NCBI GenBank assembly: GCA_964624075.1
Contig: CAZUWH010000015.1
Span: 1-55,451 of the forward strand
Origin: CAZUWH01 sp964624075
GTDB lineage: Bacteria; Pseudomonadota; Alphaproteobacteria; Rhodospirillales; Rhodospirillaceae
Direction: 5' to 3'
DNA: 55,451 nucleotides
This document shows, in pieces, positions 10,449-18,832 of the stretch; positions within the stretch are counted from its first letter, which is position 1; each line of letters starts with the position of its first letter. The translations under genes and the position numbers were made by a program. Under the pieces are notes generated by a model. The model was not told the DNA's origin, did not search any database, and saw nothing but the letters and a program-made list of their open reading frames with translations.

Positions 10449-10687
10449 TCTGATCTTCCGGCAAGGTGTCGTGACGGCGTTGCAAACGGATATCATGCCC
10501 GGAACGAGGGGGGCATGATGCACCATGGCAGCGGGTTGACTCTCGTCCCTGTCGGAAGGTACGTTTGAAGACTGGTCATCTATTTAATGCTCTTACCGCC
10601 CCGGTTCCTTCTTTTATTTTCTTTTTTAGCACCAGTTATAACAGCCCCATCAGGGTTGCCGCCTTTTACCATATGGAGAACCTGCGA
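10449..10687. promoter_or_regulatory. Leader region of the cold-shock gene
   Basis: A 239-bp gap between panB and the cold-shock gene, T-rich at 10600-10630. Cold-shock genes often carry long 5' leaders that act as thermosensors, and the length allows one here. No specific structure can be proved by eye. Confidence 0.3.
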
Positions 10688-10897
10688 ATGGCTACCGGAA
10701 CCGTCAAGTGGTTCAATACGACCAAGGGTTATGGCTTCATCCGTTCGGAGGATGGCAGCAAGGATGTGTTCGTACACATCTCGGCCGTCGAACGGGCAGG
10801 ACTCGGCTCACTCAGCGAAGGTCAACGGCTTACCTTCGAACTCACGCGCGGTCGTGATGGTCGCGCCGCGGCGGCCAATCTGCAACTTCTCGATTGA
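10688..10897 (+). CDS. cspA: Cold-shock domain protein (CspA family)
   Basis: A 69-aa single cold-shock domain that binds single-stranded RNA/DNA and melts RNA structure. The RNA-binding motifs are RNP1 KGYGFI (residues about 13-18) and RNP2 VFVHIS (about 29-34), with the N-terminal GTVKWFN. An upstream in-frame ATG at 10673 is possible, but MATGTVKWF at 10688 is the family start and follows GGAGAA. It ends in the expected AANLQLL. Several paralogues are usual in one genome, so the exact cspA symbol is nominal. Confidence 0.9.
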   Translation: MATGTVKWFNTTKGYGFIRSEDGSKDVFVHISAVERAGLGSLSEGQRLTFELTRGRDGRAAAANLQLLD

Positions 10898-11374
10898 TTG
10901 ATCGAGCCCAGGCCTCTTATCTAACGGGAGAAAGAAGAACCCTAGAGCCGGTTCCCGATCAGAGGAAAGTGGCTTTATCTGGAGGCCGCTGCGGGTACTG
11001 TTTGCGCTCGGTAGTTCTCATTGCATCCCCTCCCCCTCCGAACATGCCCTCCTCCATCGGGAGGAGGGAGTCTTTCCCGGGGCGTGGTCCGTCGGGAGCA
11101 GATCGAGGGGGGAAGGAGGCATGCGGCCTTGCGCCTGGACCTTGTCAGCCCTCCTCTTGGGATCTACAAGCCCTCCCCCGCGATGGGGGAGAGGATTGGG
11201 TGGGAGTGATCTTTCCGTATGGACCTCCTGGACCTCGTCAGCCCGTGCGCCCAATGGCGTAACCGCCACGAATTCCCCCACCACCGAACCAGATGCCCTC
11301 ATCACCCCCCATCCCGACCCTCCCTCGATCCAAGGGGGAGGGAGTTTCCGTCCAGGAGGGAGGCCATGTTCCTT
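10898..11374. repeat. Three clustered family B hairpins, no gene
   Basis: A 477-bp spacer downstream of the cold-shock gene and of truA (convergent). GC-rich stems occur at about 11028-11070 (CCCTCC / GGAGGG), 11155-11190 (CCTCCCCC-GCGAT-GGGGGAGAGG) and 11310-11345 (CCTCCCTCGATCCAAGGGGGAGG as separate arms). One of them may serve as terminator structure for the two converging genes, but none has a clear T-run. Confidence 0.7.
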
Positions 11375-12145
11375 TCAGGGGAGAAGGTGTGCAGAGTCCG
11401 CCTCGGGTGGATAGCCCACACCTGTCAGGTACAAACCGCAAGCCGGTGCTGCCGGGCCGCCGGCCCGGCGGTCACGGGCGACCAGAGCCTGCTGCAGATC
11501 GGGACCATTCCAGCGTCCTTCCCCGACGAGCCGTAATGTCCCCACTATGTTACGGACCTGGTGGTGGAGGAATGATCGTGCCCGGGCCACCACGACGATG
11601 ATTTCGCTCTGGCGAGTAACGGTCAGAAGGTCGAGGGTCCGCACAGGCGATTCTGCCTGGCATGCGCTGGCCCGGAAGGTGGAAAAATCGTGCCGGCCTA
11701 CGAGGCATTGGGCGGCGGTTGCCATGGCCTCTACATCCAGGGAACTGGGGACCCACCAAGCTCGACCTGTCTCCAGCGTAAGGGGTATCCGCCGGTTGAC
11801 GATCCGGTACAGATAACACCGCGCGATGGCGGAAAAGCGGGCATGGAAGCGGGCATCCACCCTTTCCACCTTCAGCACGGCGACCGGATGGGGTCGCAGA
11901 TGGGCGTTCAGGGCATCGCGCACTCGCTCGGGCGCGTAGACACGCGGCAGATCGAGATGGGCGGCCTGGCCCAGGGCATGCACACCGGCGTCGGTCCGCC
12001 CGGCCCCCTGAACCACCACGGACCGCTGGCAGAAGGTAGACACCGCCGTTTCCACGACCTCCTGCACCGATAACCCATTGGCCTGCCGTTGCCAGCCGAC
12101 GAAGGGACCGCCGTCGTATTCTAGTATCAGTTTGTATCGATGCAT
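11375..12145 (-). CDS. truA: tRNA pseudouridine(38-40) synthase
   Basis: Converts uridines 38-40 of tRNA anticodon arms to pseudouridine. The 256-aa protein has the N-terminal YDGGPFVGWQRQ (residues about 10-21), the catalytic-Asp motif GAGRTDAGVHALGQ (near 47-60; Asp52), ARFSAIARCYLYRI (near 105-118), and FLHHQVRNIVGTL (near 195). Typical length. The start ATG at 12145 is only 9 bp after the acyl-CoA dehydrogenase stop, so the two genes are probably one transcript. The last few residues (SAHLLP) run into repeat-like sequence. Confidence 0.95.
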   Translation of the reverse strand: MHRYKLILEYDGGPFVGWQRQANGLSVQEVVETAVSTFCQRSVVVQGAGRTDAGVHALGQAAHLDLPRVYAPERVRDALNAHLRPHPVAVLKVERVDARFHARFSAIARCYLYRIVNRRIPLTLETGRAWWVPSSLDVEAMATAAQCLVGRHDFSTFRASACQAESPVRTLDLLTVTRQSEIIVVVARARSFLHHQVRNIVGTLRLVGEGRWNGPDLQQALVARDRRAGGPAAPACGLYLTGVGYPPEADSAHLLP

Positions 12146-12154
12146 GAAACACCC

Positions 12155-13942
12155 TTAAAACACCTCCTCCGGCAAGGCCATGACCGACTCTGCCCCGGCA
12201 GTTACCGCCGCAAGCAGACCCGTCGTTTGTGGCAGGAGCCGCTCGGCGTAAAACCGTGCCGTCGTCATCTTGGCCCTGAGGAACGGTCGGTCCTCCGTTT
12301 CCAGGAGCCGCATCGCCGCCAGGACCGTCCTGGCGAACATGAATCCTCCCAGCGTCAGGCCGAACAGATGCACGTACGGAACAGCCCCTGCCTGTGCCGC
12401 TACCGGATCGTTTGTCTCTACCAGCCAGGCTGTCGCCTTCTCAAGAGCGCGAAGTGCATCCCGCAGACCAATCCGCACGGACCGTACGGCGTCTCCTCTT
12501 ACGATCAGGACGGGAATGATAGCATTCATCTCGCCGATCATCGATCGGGCTGCCGCGCCCCTGTCACGTAGGATCTTACGATTGACCAAGTCGTCGGCCT
12601 GAATCCCGTTAGTGCCTTCGTAGATGGCAGCAATACGGGCATCCCGCAAGTGCTGTGCGGCCCCGGTCGCCTCGATAAAACCGGTTCCACCATGAACCTG
12701 AATACCCAGGTTTGCCACCTCGATACCGTTCTCGGTGGACCATGCCTTGACGATAGGGGTCAGAAGGGCGACGCGGGACTCCGCGGCCGCGCGCACAGGC
12801 GCATCCGGGTGCCTCCGGGCGACGTCGATCCGTGCCGCCGTATAGTAGGCTAGGGCCCGGGTCACCTCGGTCAAGGCCTTCATGGTCAGTAGCATGCGAC
12901 GGACATCTGGGTGGTGAATGATGGTCACGGCACCGTTACCCGGCGATAGGGACCGTCCCTGCACCCGCTCACGGGCATAGGTTCGCGCCTGCTGGTAGGC
13001 ACGTTCAGCAATGGCTATACCTTCCAGTCCCACGGCCAGACGGGCATTGTTCATCATCGTGAACATGTATTCGAGACCGCGTTCTGCCGTGCCGACCAGG
13101 TAGCCGATGGCGCCGTCGTCGTCTCCTAGGCTCATCGCCGCCGTCGGGCTAGCCCGGATGCCAAGCTTATGCTCCAGGGCCGAACACCAGATGTCGTTGC
13201 GCTGGCCGGGTAGGCCGGCGGGGGTGAGGAGGAACTTGGGAACGATGAATAGCGAGATGCCTTTCACACCCGGAGAAGCGTCCGGCATGCGGGTAAGCAC
13301 GAGATGGATGATGTTCTCTGTCATGTCATGCTCGCCATAGGTGATGAAGATTTTCTGACCAATCAGGCGGCAGGTACCAGGCGGCGCGCCGTCTACCGGT
13401 ATAGCACGGGTTTGGATGCGTGATAGATCGGAGCCGGCTTGCGATTCGGTCAGGTTCATGGTCCCAGTCCATGTACCCGATACCAGGTGCGGCAGGAACA
13501 GGGCCTTCTGCGCAGCAGAGGCATGCGCCAGCAACAGCTCGGTAGCGCCCTGGGTCAGCATCGGACACAGACCAAACGACATGTTGGCCGCATGCCAGAT
13601 TTCCTGCACGGCGGTATGCAGCACCCATGGTAGATCATGGCCGCCGAATTCATGCGGGAATGGCAGACCATTCCAGCCGCCTTCAACAAACTGGCGATAG
13701 GCGTTGGCGAAACCTTCCGGCATGCGCACGCCACCAGCGTCGAGCACCGCGCCTTCCTGGTCACCGCTCTGATTCAGTGGCGCTAGAACATCTGTACCGA
13801 ATCGGCCAGCCTGCTCGAGGATGACAGCGAGGAGGTCACGAGTCACCTCGGCACAACCAGGCAGATTCTGAACGTCGGCAAGGTCGACCACATGATCCAA
13901 CACAAACATCATATCTTCAACAGGCGCCGTATAGCGCGTCAT
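12155..13942 (-). CDS. Acyl-CoA dehydrogenase, DmdC-like
   Basis: A flavoenzyme of 595 aa that oxidises acyl-CoA thioesters to enoyl-CoA. The length and an N-terminal extension place it with the long DmdC-type (3-methylmercaptopropionyl-CoA dehydrogenase-like) subfamily rather than the 380-aa short-chain enzymes. Landmarks: FPHEFGGHDLPWV (about 105), NMSFGLCPMLTQGA (about 128), the FAD segment MNLTESQAGSDL (about 166), QVHGGTGFIEATGAAQHLRD (about 430) and the catalytic-Glu motif IYEGTNGIQA (about 455). Start ATG 13942 is chosen over the frame opening at 14026 because MTRYTAPVEDMMFVL is the family N-terminus. It is probably co-transcribed with truA. The substrate (fatty acyl or methylmercaptopropionyl) cannot be told from sequence alone. 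Confidence 0.9.
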   Translation of the reverse strand: MTRYTAPVEDMMFVLDHVVDLADVQNLPGCAEVTRDLLAVILEQAGRFGTDVLAPLNQSGDQEGAVLDAGGVRMPEGFANAYRQFVEGGWNGLPFPHEFGGHDLPWVLHTAVQEIWHAANMSFGLCPMLTQGATELLLAHASAAQKALFLPHLVSGTWTGTMNLTESQAGSDLSRIQTRAIPVDGAPPGTCRLIGQKIFITYGEHDMTENIIHLVLTRMPDASPGVKGISLFIVPKFLLTPAGLPGQRNDIWCSALEHKLGIRASPTAAMSLGDDDGAIGYLVGTAERGLEYMFTMMNNARLAVGLEGIAIAERAYQQARTYARERVQGRSLSPGNGAVTIIHHPDVRRMLLTMKALTEVTRALAYYTAARIDVARRHPDAPVRAAAESRVALLTPIVKAWSTENGIEVANLGIQVHGGTGFIEATGAAQHLRDARIAAIYEGTNGIQADDLVNRKILRDRGAAARSMIGEMNAIIPVLIVRGDAVRSVRIGLRDALRALEKATAWLVETNDPVAAQAGAVPYVHLFGLTLGGFMFARTVLAAMRLLETEDRPFLRAKMTTARFYAERLLPQTTGLLAAVTAGAESVMALPEEVF

Positions 13943-14264
13943 GGTGTCTTCCCCCCGGTTGGCCTGCATGGTGCTGGAGTATGACGCTGGAGTATAATGC
14001 CAACAGGCTTGAATCAAGATTCGCACTCCCTGGTATGATCATTCCTGCCACAGGCGACGACAGGGTCATCAGAGGAAGAAGGGTTGTCCGCTCAGGGACA
14101 CCCCCATCCTCCTGGATGGGACACGCCCCTTTCCTGGACGGAGCACCCCTCCCCTTCGAGGAGGGGGTAATCGGGATGTCTGGCACAAAAAAAGCGGCCG
14201 GGGGACTCATGGCGATCACACCCCCTGGCCCACGGCTGGCAAGTTCCAGACGGAACCATCACTC
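13943..14264. repeat. Spacer with family B repeat
   Basis: A 322-bp gap upstream of the acyl-CoA dehydrogenase. It holds hairpin sequence at 14100-14180 (CCCCTCCCCTTCGAGGAGGGGG) and the left part of a unit that continues into the 3' end of gpsA (14255-14325). The acyl-CoA dehydrogenase promoter should lie at its left side; no boxes are assigned. Confidence 0.6.
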
Positions 14265-15332
14265 TTACCCCAATCCTCCCCTGATCCAAGGGAGAGGATT
14301 GGCAGATCCTAGATGGAGGGCCTTATGTCCCCAGCCGATCTCGGTCCGGAAAGGACGGGTCAGGAGAGTACGGATGACTGTGTCGATGGGAGCCCCCTGA
14401 TGAAGGATATCGTCCACAGCTGCGCAGATTGGCATCTCGACGGAGAGAAGCCTGGCACGTCCGACCACGGCGGAGGCACTCTGGACACCTTCTGCCACCG
14501 AACGGCGGCTGGTCAGCACCTCGTCCAGGGTCGCGCCCTGGCCAAGGGCCATGCCCAGCGAGAAGTTACGCGATTGCAGACTGCTCGCGGTCAGGATCAG
14601 ATCCCCAAGACCGCAGAGTCCCATCAGGGTTTCCGCCCGCCCACCCGCCGCTGTGGCCAGACGGACGATCTCGGCCAGGCCCCGTGTGATCAGGGCGGCA
14701 CGGGCATTGTCTCCTAGGGCCCGGCCCGTGATGATCCCGCAACCGATTGCCAGCACGTTCTTGACAGCACCCCCGATCTCGGCGCCTAGCACGTCATCGG
14801 ACAGGTAGAGCCGAAACATCGGGGTTCCCAATGCCCAGACCAGTCGCTGCCCTATGCTGGCATCCGGACAGGCGAGGGTCAGGGCCGTTGGCAGGCCACA
14901 CGCAACCTCGATGGCGAAACTAGGGCCCGACAGAACGGCCACGACCGCTGTTGGCAGGATTTCGTTAACGATTTCGTGCATCAAGGCGTTAGTATGACAT
15001 TCGATACCCTTGGCACAGATCACCGCCGGTGTGCTAGGTCTCCAGTAAGGTGCAAACCTGGTACAGACAGCGCGGAGACATTGTGCCGGCGTTGCCAGCA
15101 AGATGGCATTACAGGCCTCGGTCATGACGGCCGGATCAGTCGTCAGGTCTAGGGTCCCGGGATGCAGTGGCAATGGCACGTTAGGTAGATGGGGACTCAT
15201 CCCCGTGGCAGCCAGCGTAGCGGCCGTGGCGGTTCCATGGGCCCACAGCATGACTGGCCAACCGGCGCGGTGAATAGCCAGGGCAAGGGCCACGCCCCAT
15301 GCGCCGATTCCAATGATACCGATTCGTTTCAT
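14265..15332 (-). CDS. gpsA: Glycerol-3-phosphate dehydrogenase [NAD(P)+]
   Basis: Reduces dihydroxyacetone phosphate to sn-glycerol-3-phosphate, the backbone for phospholipids. From ATG 15332 (MKRIGIIGIGAWGVALA) the protein is 355 aa. It shows the Rossmann GIGAWG, the CAKGIE segment (about 105), SGPSFAIEVACGLPTA (about 138), the catalytic Lys in GAVKNVLAIGCGII (about 187), and MGLCGLGDLILT (about 240). The family usually ends near 330 residues. Here about 20 extra residues (HLGSANPLPWIRGGLG) are read from a family B repeat. The frame is otherwise clean. It lies 34 bp downstream of dnaQ on the same strand, so it may be the last gene of the ppsR-aroE-coaE-dnaQ unit. Confidence 0.95.
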   Translation of the reverse strand: MKRIGIIGIGAWGVALALAIHRAGWPVMLWAHGTATAATLAATGMSPHLPNVPLPLHPGTLDLTTDPAVMTEACNAILLATPAQCLRAVCTRFAPYWRPSTPAVICAKGIECHTNALMHEIVNEILPTAVVAVLSGPSFAIEVACGLPTALTLACPDASIGQRLVWALGTPMFRLYLSDDVLGAEIGGAVKNVLAIGCGIITGRALGDNARAALITRGLAEIVRLATAAGGRAETLMGLCGLGDLILTASSLQSRNFSLGMALGQGATLDEVLTSRRSVAEGVQSASAVVGRARLLSVEMPICAAVDDILHQGAPIDTVIRTLLTRPFRTEIGWGHKALHLGSANPLPWIRGGLG

Positions 15333-15366
15333 TCTGCTCTGCCTCGTGTCCCACCCTGCAAACGCT

Positions 15367-16035
15367 CTACTGTCTCCAGAGGGGAGACTTGAGCTTGGCA
15401 ATAAACGCCTTGTGCGCTTCCAGCTCTTTAGGAGGCACGACATGCGGACGAGGGGGACGACTGGTTCGTGTGACAGTTGCTGCGACCGCGACCCTTGTGG
15501 AGACCGTCAAAGCTAGTTTCGGCTCCCGCCCTCCGACCAGTTCGAAATAGATATCAGCTAGAAGTTGCGCATCCAACAGGGCACCGTGGACTGTCCGGCT
15601 AGTATTGTTGATGGAGAACCGCCGGCACAGGGCGTCCAGACTGACCGACGCGCCGAGAAACATCCGGCGTGCCAAGACGACCGTGTCGATGACCTGATTC
15701 GCCGACAGAGGCGCCAGCCCGCAACGCTGCAATTCGGCATTGACGAACTTCATGTCGAACTCGGCATTGTGAATGACCAGCGATGCGTTGCCGAGGAATG
15801 CCAGGAACGTCTCCGCGACAGCGGAAAACAGGGGCTTATCAGCTAGAAAAGCGGCCGACAGGCCGTGTACGGCTTCCGCTTCCGCCGGCATGTCCCGTTC
15901 CGGGTTCAGATACCACTGGCGGTGTTCACCGGTTGGTACATGATTGATTAGCTCGACACAGCCGATCTCCACGATGCGATGGCCGGTGACAGGATCAAGA
16001 CCTGTTGTCTCGGTATCAAGAACGATTTCACGCAT
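15367..16035 (-). CDS. dnaQ: DNA polymerase III epsilon subunit (3'-5' proofreading exonuclease)
   Basis: Proofreading subunit of the replicative polymerase. The 222-aa DEDDh exonuclease has Exo I in LDTETTGLDP (residues 6-15), Exo II in HNAEFDMKF (about 93-101), and the ExoIII His/Asp in HGALLDAQLLA (about 149-159). A C-terminal tail of about 50 residues, rich in Arg, Pro and Val, fits the region that contacts the alpha subunit. The start at 16035 overlaps the coaE stop by 8 bp, which suggests translational coupling. Being close to the predicted replication origin is normal for this cluster in alphaproteobacteria. Confidence 0.95.
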   Translation of the reverse strand: MREIVLDTETTGLDPVTGHRIVEIGCVELINHVPTGEHRQWYLNPERDMPAEAEAVHGLSAAFLADKPLFSAVAETFLAFLGNASLVIHNAEFDMKFVNAELQRCGLAPLSANQVIDTVVLARRMFLGASVSLDALCRRFSINNTSRTVHGALLDAQLLADIYFELVGGREPKLALTVSTRVAVAATVTRTSRPPRPHVVPPKELEAHKAFIAKLKSPLWRQ

Positions 16036-16681
16036 GACGGCACCCCCGCCGCGGCATGCGTGGCAGAAGACACGGCGGCCAGTGGCAGGCTGGGTAGGTG
16101 CGGATCACCTTAAGCGCCTGGATCAAGCGGCGCCGTGTTAAACCCCGACCAAGCCCGCTCGAAATGACAAAGCCAGCTAGACGCCGTTTCTCGGCTTCTG
16201 GAGTCTGACGAGCCCGGATGGCTTCCAGCCGGCCTGGAGTCATGCCGGCCCGGCGCAGGGCGCGCTGCGTCTGCAGGAACCGTGGAGCCGTCATAGCTAT
16301 CGTCGCATCACAGCGTTGCTCTCCGCAAGTCTCAAACAGCAGTGGAACATCCAGGACGACGAGAGTAGTGTGACGGATCGCTGCGTGCCGCAGAAAGCGT
16401 TGCTCGGCATAACGGACCAGCGGGTGCAGGATACCCTCTAGCTGTCTCAATCCAGCCAAATCTCTGAAAACCCTGGCTCCCAGTGCCGCCCGGTCAATGA
16501 TACCATCGACGACCGTACCGGGGAAGAGCTCCGCTATCGCGGAGACGGTGGGACCTGCCGTTCCCAGGAGCGCGTGAACGGTCGCATCGGCGTCGTAGAC
16601 GGGAATGCCCAGCCGCTTTAACATAGCCGCCGCCGTGCTCTTGCCCGTAGCAATGGAGCCTGTCAAACCCAGAATGTGCAC
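16028..16681 (-). CDS. coaE: Dephospho-CoA kinase
   Basis: Last step of coenzyme A synthesis: phosphorylates the 3'-OH of the ribose of dephospho-CoA. It is a P-loop kinase with GLTGSIATGKST directly after the start, a DAD segment at about residues 30-35, VVLDVPLLFE (about 103) and QTQRALRR (about 130). I prefer the GTG at 16681 (V-H-I-L-G-L-T-G), preceded by AGAGGAG at a good distance and giving 217 aa. A GTG at 16705 is in frame and would add eight residues. It overlaps dnaQ downstream by 8 bp. The C-terminal tail after about residue 195 (PACHWPPCLLPRMPRR) is unlike the family and may be worn. Confidence 0.93.
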   Translation of the reverse strand: MHILGLTGSIATGKSTAAAMLKRLGIPVYDADATVHALLGTAGPTVSAIAELFPGTVVDGIIDRAALGARVFRDLAGLRQLEGILHPLVRYAEQRFLRHAAIRHTTLVVLDVPLLFETCGEQRCDATIAMTAPRFLQTQRALRRAGMTPGRLEAIRARQTPEAEKRRLAGFVISSGLGRGLTRRRLIQALKVIRTYPACHWPPCLLPRMPRRGCRHA

Positions 16682-16719
16682 CCGTACTTCGTCTCCTCTT
16701 TCCACTGACCAGCTGGTAC

Positions 16720-17559
16720 TTACCGCTCCAGCATGACCGCCCGCAGCTCGGCCGTTATCTCCGGCTCAACGCCGAACCAGGCTGCAAATCCCTGACGCGC
16801 CTGATGCAAAAGCATACCCATACCATCTGCCACTGGATTACCACGGGCCTGCGCTACAGCTAGAAGCGGTGTCACCAGTGGCGCATAAACGATGTCAGCG
16901 ACCAGGGCTGTTTGCGGCAGAGCTGTCAGATCGAGCTCCAACGGCGGAGCACCAGTCATTCCTAGGGTCGTGGTATTAACCAGCAGCGACGCACCCTCCA
17001 GAACCGCAGCTCGATACGGCCAACCGATGATTTCAACCGGTCCACCGATGTCAGCGACCAAGCTCTCAGCACGCTGGCGCGAGCGGTTGACTAGGAACAA
17101 CCGCGGTACACCCTTTTCTACCAGAGCTGCCACGATGGCCCGCGCGGCACCGCCTGCGCCAAGGACGACCGCTGGTCCGCTGCTACCGCGCCAGCATGGC
17201 CAACAGTCACACAGGTTCTCGATGAAACCGGGCCCATCTGTGTTCAGACCGAACAGGCGGCTGTCCCCATCACAGATAATAGTATTCACGGCTCCGATGC
17301 GCCAGGCGGATAGGGTTGCCTCATCGACAGTGGCAAGTGCCGCTTCCTTGTGGGGAATAGTAACGTTTACACCCAGGAATCCGGCTCTGCCCAGGGCTCG
17401 GACCACCTCAGCAAAGTGGGCCGGCTGCACGGGAAGCGGGACATAGGCTCCATCGATGCCGTATCGTTCCAGCCACCAGCCATGCAGCCTCGGCGATCTA
17501 GAGTGCGCAACCGGCCAACCAATTACACCAGCTAGCTTTGCTCTGCCGGTTAGAAACAT
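16720..17559 (-). CDS. aroE: Shikimate 5-dehydrogenase
   Basis: Reduces 3-dehydroshikimate to shikimate with NADPH in the aromatic amino-acid pathway. The 279-aa protein has the substrate-binding SRSPRLHGWW (residues about 20-29), the catalytic Lys in NVTIPHKEAAL (about 69-79), the NADP-binding GAGGAARAIVAAL (about 134-146), NTTTLGMTG (about 195) and GMGMLLHQA (about 248). The ATG at 17559 begins one base after the ppsR stop codon, so the genes are tightly joined. An upstream in-frame start at 17607 would overlap ppsR. In many relatives maf sits between ppsR and aroE; it is absent here. Confidence 0.95.
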   Translation of the reverse strand: MFLTGRAKLAGVIGWPVAHSRSPRLHGWWLERYGIDGAYVPLPVQPAHFAEVVRALGRAGFLGVNVTIPHKEAALATVDEATLSAWRIGAVNTIICDGDSRLFGLNTDGPGFIENLCDCWPCWRGSSGPAVVLGAGGAARAIVAALVEKGVPRLFLVNRSRQRAESLVADIGGPVEIIGWPYRAAVLEGASLLVNTTTLGMTGAPPLELDLTALPQTALVADIVYAPLVTPLLAVAQARGNPVADGMGMLLHQARQGFAAWFGVEPEITAELRAVMLER

Positions 17560-17560
17560 G

Positions 17561-18415
17561 TTATGGATCCCTATATGCGAGATCACCCGGCTCCCGAGCC
17601 TTCTCACCAGACAGCATTTCCTGGTAGCGAGCGTGATGATGCAAGATGGTAGCAGCAGCTTCTTCGATCGAGCGGGCGGTCATGTCGATCACCGGCCATC
17701 TCTGGCGTGTAAAGAGGCGCTGTGCCTCCTGGACTTCGCTCTTGACCTCCTCGTAGCTGGTATAGCTCCCGCCCCCTATGTCGCTCTGGACCCGGTTGCA
17801 ACGGATATCCACCAGATAACATGGGTCCCGAGTAAGGCCAACGATCAACGGGTAGCTAGCCTCAAAGAGCACTGCCGGGAGTTCTATACCAGGAACGAAC
17901 GGGACGTTGGCTACCTTCAGACCACGATAGGCCAGATACATGCACGTCGGTGTCTTCGACGTCCGCGAAACACCAACAACAATGATATCAGCGTCATTGA
18001 GATCATGGACCACTCTCCCATCGTCGTGGGCAAGCGTGAAATGAATAGCATCGATACGACGGAAGTACTCCGCTGACAGGGCGTGCTGCTGACCAGGAAG
18101 GGCACGAATCTCGGCGCCGGTAAAAGCGGCAAGTGCACCCATCACAGGATCCAGTACCGCGATGCAAGGCGTACCAAGACGACGACACGCCTCCTCCAGT
18201 AGGGACCGGACACCATTGTCGACGAGTGTGCACAAGACGATGCCCGGAAACCTGGCGATGCCCTCGATGACCTTGCTGACCTGATTCTCGGCACGGACAA
18301 GCCACCACGGATGCTCGATGACCTGGGCATCCTCGAACTGAGATAGGCAGGCCCGCGCCACAGCTGTAACGGTCTCACCTGTAAAGTCGGACACAAGGTG
18401 AAGATGAAACTTCAT
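17561..18415 (-). CDS. ppsR: Pyruvate phosphate dikinase / PEP synthase regulatory kinase-phosphorylase
   Basis: A DUF299 family protein of 284 aa that inactivates PEP synthase or pyruvate phosphate dikinase by ADP-dependent phosphorylation and reactivates it by Pi-dependent dephosphorylation. It begins at MKFHLHLVSDFTGETV, the family start, and shows the P-loop-like GVSRTSKTPTCMYLA (about 150-164) and KVANVPFVPG (about 170). An upstream extension of the frame to 18523 is not part of the protein. This gene is the RP001-type neighbour of the replication origin in Rickettsia and Caulobacter. It is transcribed away from the origin and heads the ppsR-aroE-coaE-dnaQ(-gpsA) run. Confidence 0.93.
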   Translation of the reverse strand: MKFHLHLVSDFTGETVTAVARACLSQFEDAQVIEHPWWLVRAENQVSKVIEGIARFPGIVLCTLVDNGVRSLLEEACRRLGTPCIAVLDPVMGALAAFTGAEIRALPGQQHALSAEYFRRIDAIHFTLAHDDGRVVHDLNDADIIVVGVSRTSKTPTCMYLAYRGLKVANVPFVPGIELPAVLFEASYPLIVGLTRDPCYLVDIRCNRVQSDIGGGSYTSYEEVKSEVQEAQRLFTRQRWPVIDMTARSIEEAAATILHHHARYQEMLSGEKAREPGDLAYRDP

Positions 18416-18832
18416 GATACTATTCGATCTTCTGCTCCTGCCACCTGGTTCTAACAGCAGAAGGGATAAGACTGTGGAAAAACCAGACCGAAAGCGGCTA
18501 GATTCACAAGGCTGTTCTGCCATTCCTAACTATCCGGAAACAGTGCACACTTTCCCTCCTTGTAAGCGCAGTTGTCCACAAGCAAGGCACAACCTGGAAA
18601 CAGACAGGGTTACCCCCTCTTTCCACATCACCTGTATCCCCGAGTCATCCACTGGCCTAGTCCAGGATCTCTCCAGAGTCATCAATTTCCCATCCCCTCG
18701 TTTTCCACAACAGACCGGATTTCCTAGAGCGGATGGGGATAAATCCTGTATAATAAGTCATCCTCACTATCCACAGGGTCTACCACTACCACTTCCCTTA
18801 TCTCTCAAAAAGAAATTAGATAGAGGAAAAGC
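18416..18832. other. oriC: Probable chromosomal replication origin (oriC)
   Basis: The gap between divergent ppsR and hemE holds a cluster of sites close to the DnaA box TTATCCACA: TTTTCCACA at 18473-18481 (minus), TTGTCCACA at 18572-18580, CTTTCCACA at 18619-18627, TTTTCCACA at 18701-18709, TTATCCCCA at 18734-18742 (minus) and CTATCCACA at 18767-18775. AT-richer stretches at 18739-18760 and 18797-18832 could be the unwinding element and overlap the hemE promoter area (TATAATAAG near 18750). The position beside hemE is the known origin location in Caulobacter and Rickettsia. No TTAA-N7-TTAA (CtrA site) is visible. Core genes point outward on both sides. Confidence 0.8.

Noticed and set aside
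10441..10518. 25-codon frame overlapping the panB stop
   Set aside because: Too short, no family pattern, no evidence beyond an ATG overlap.
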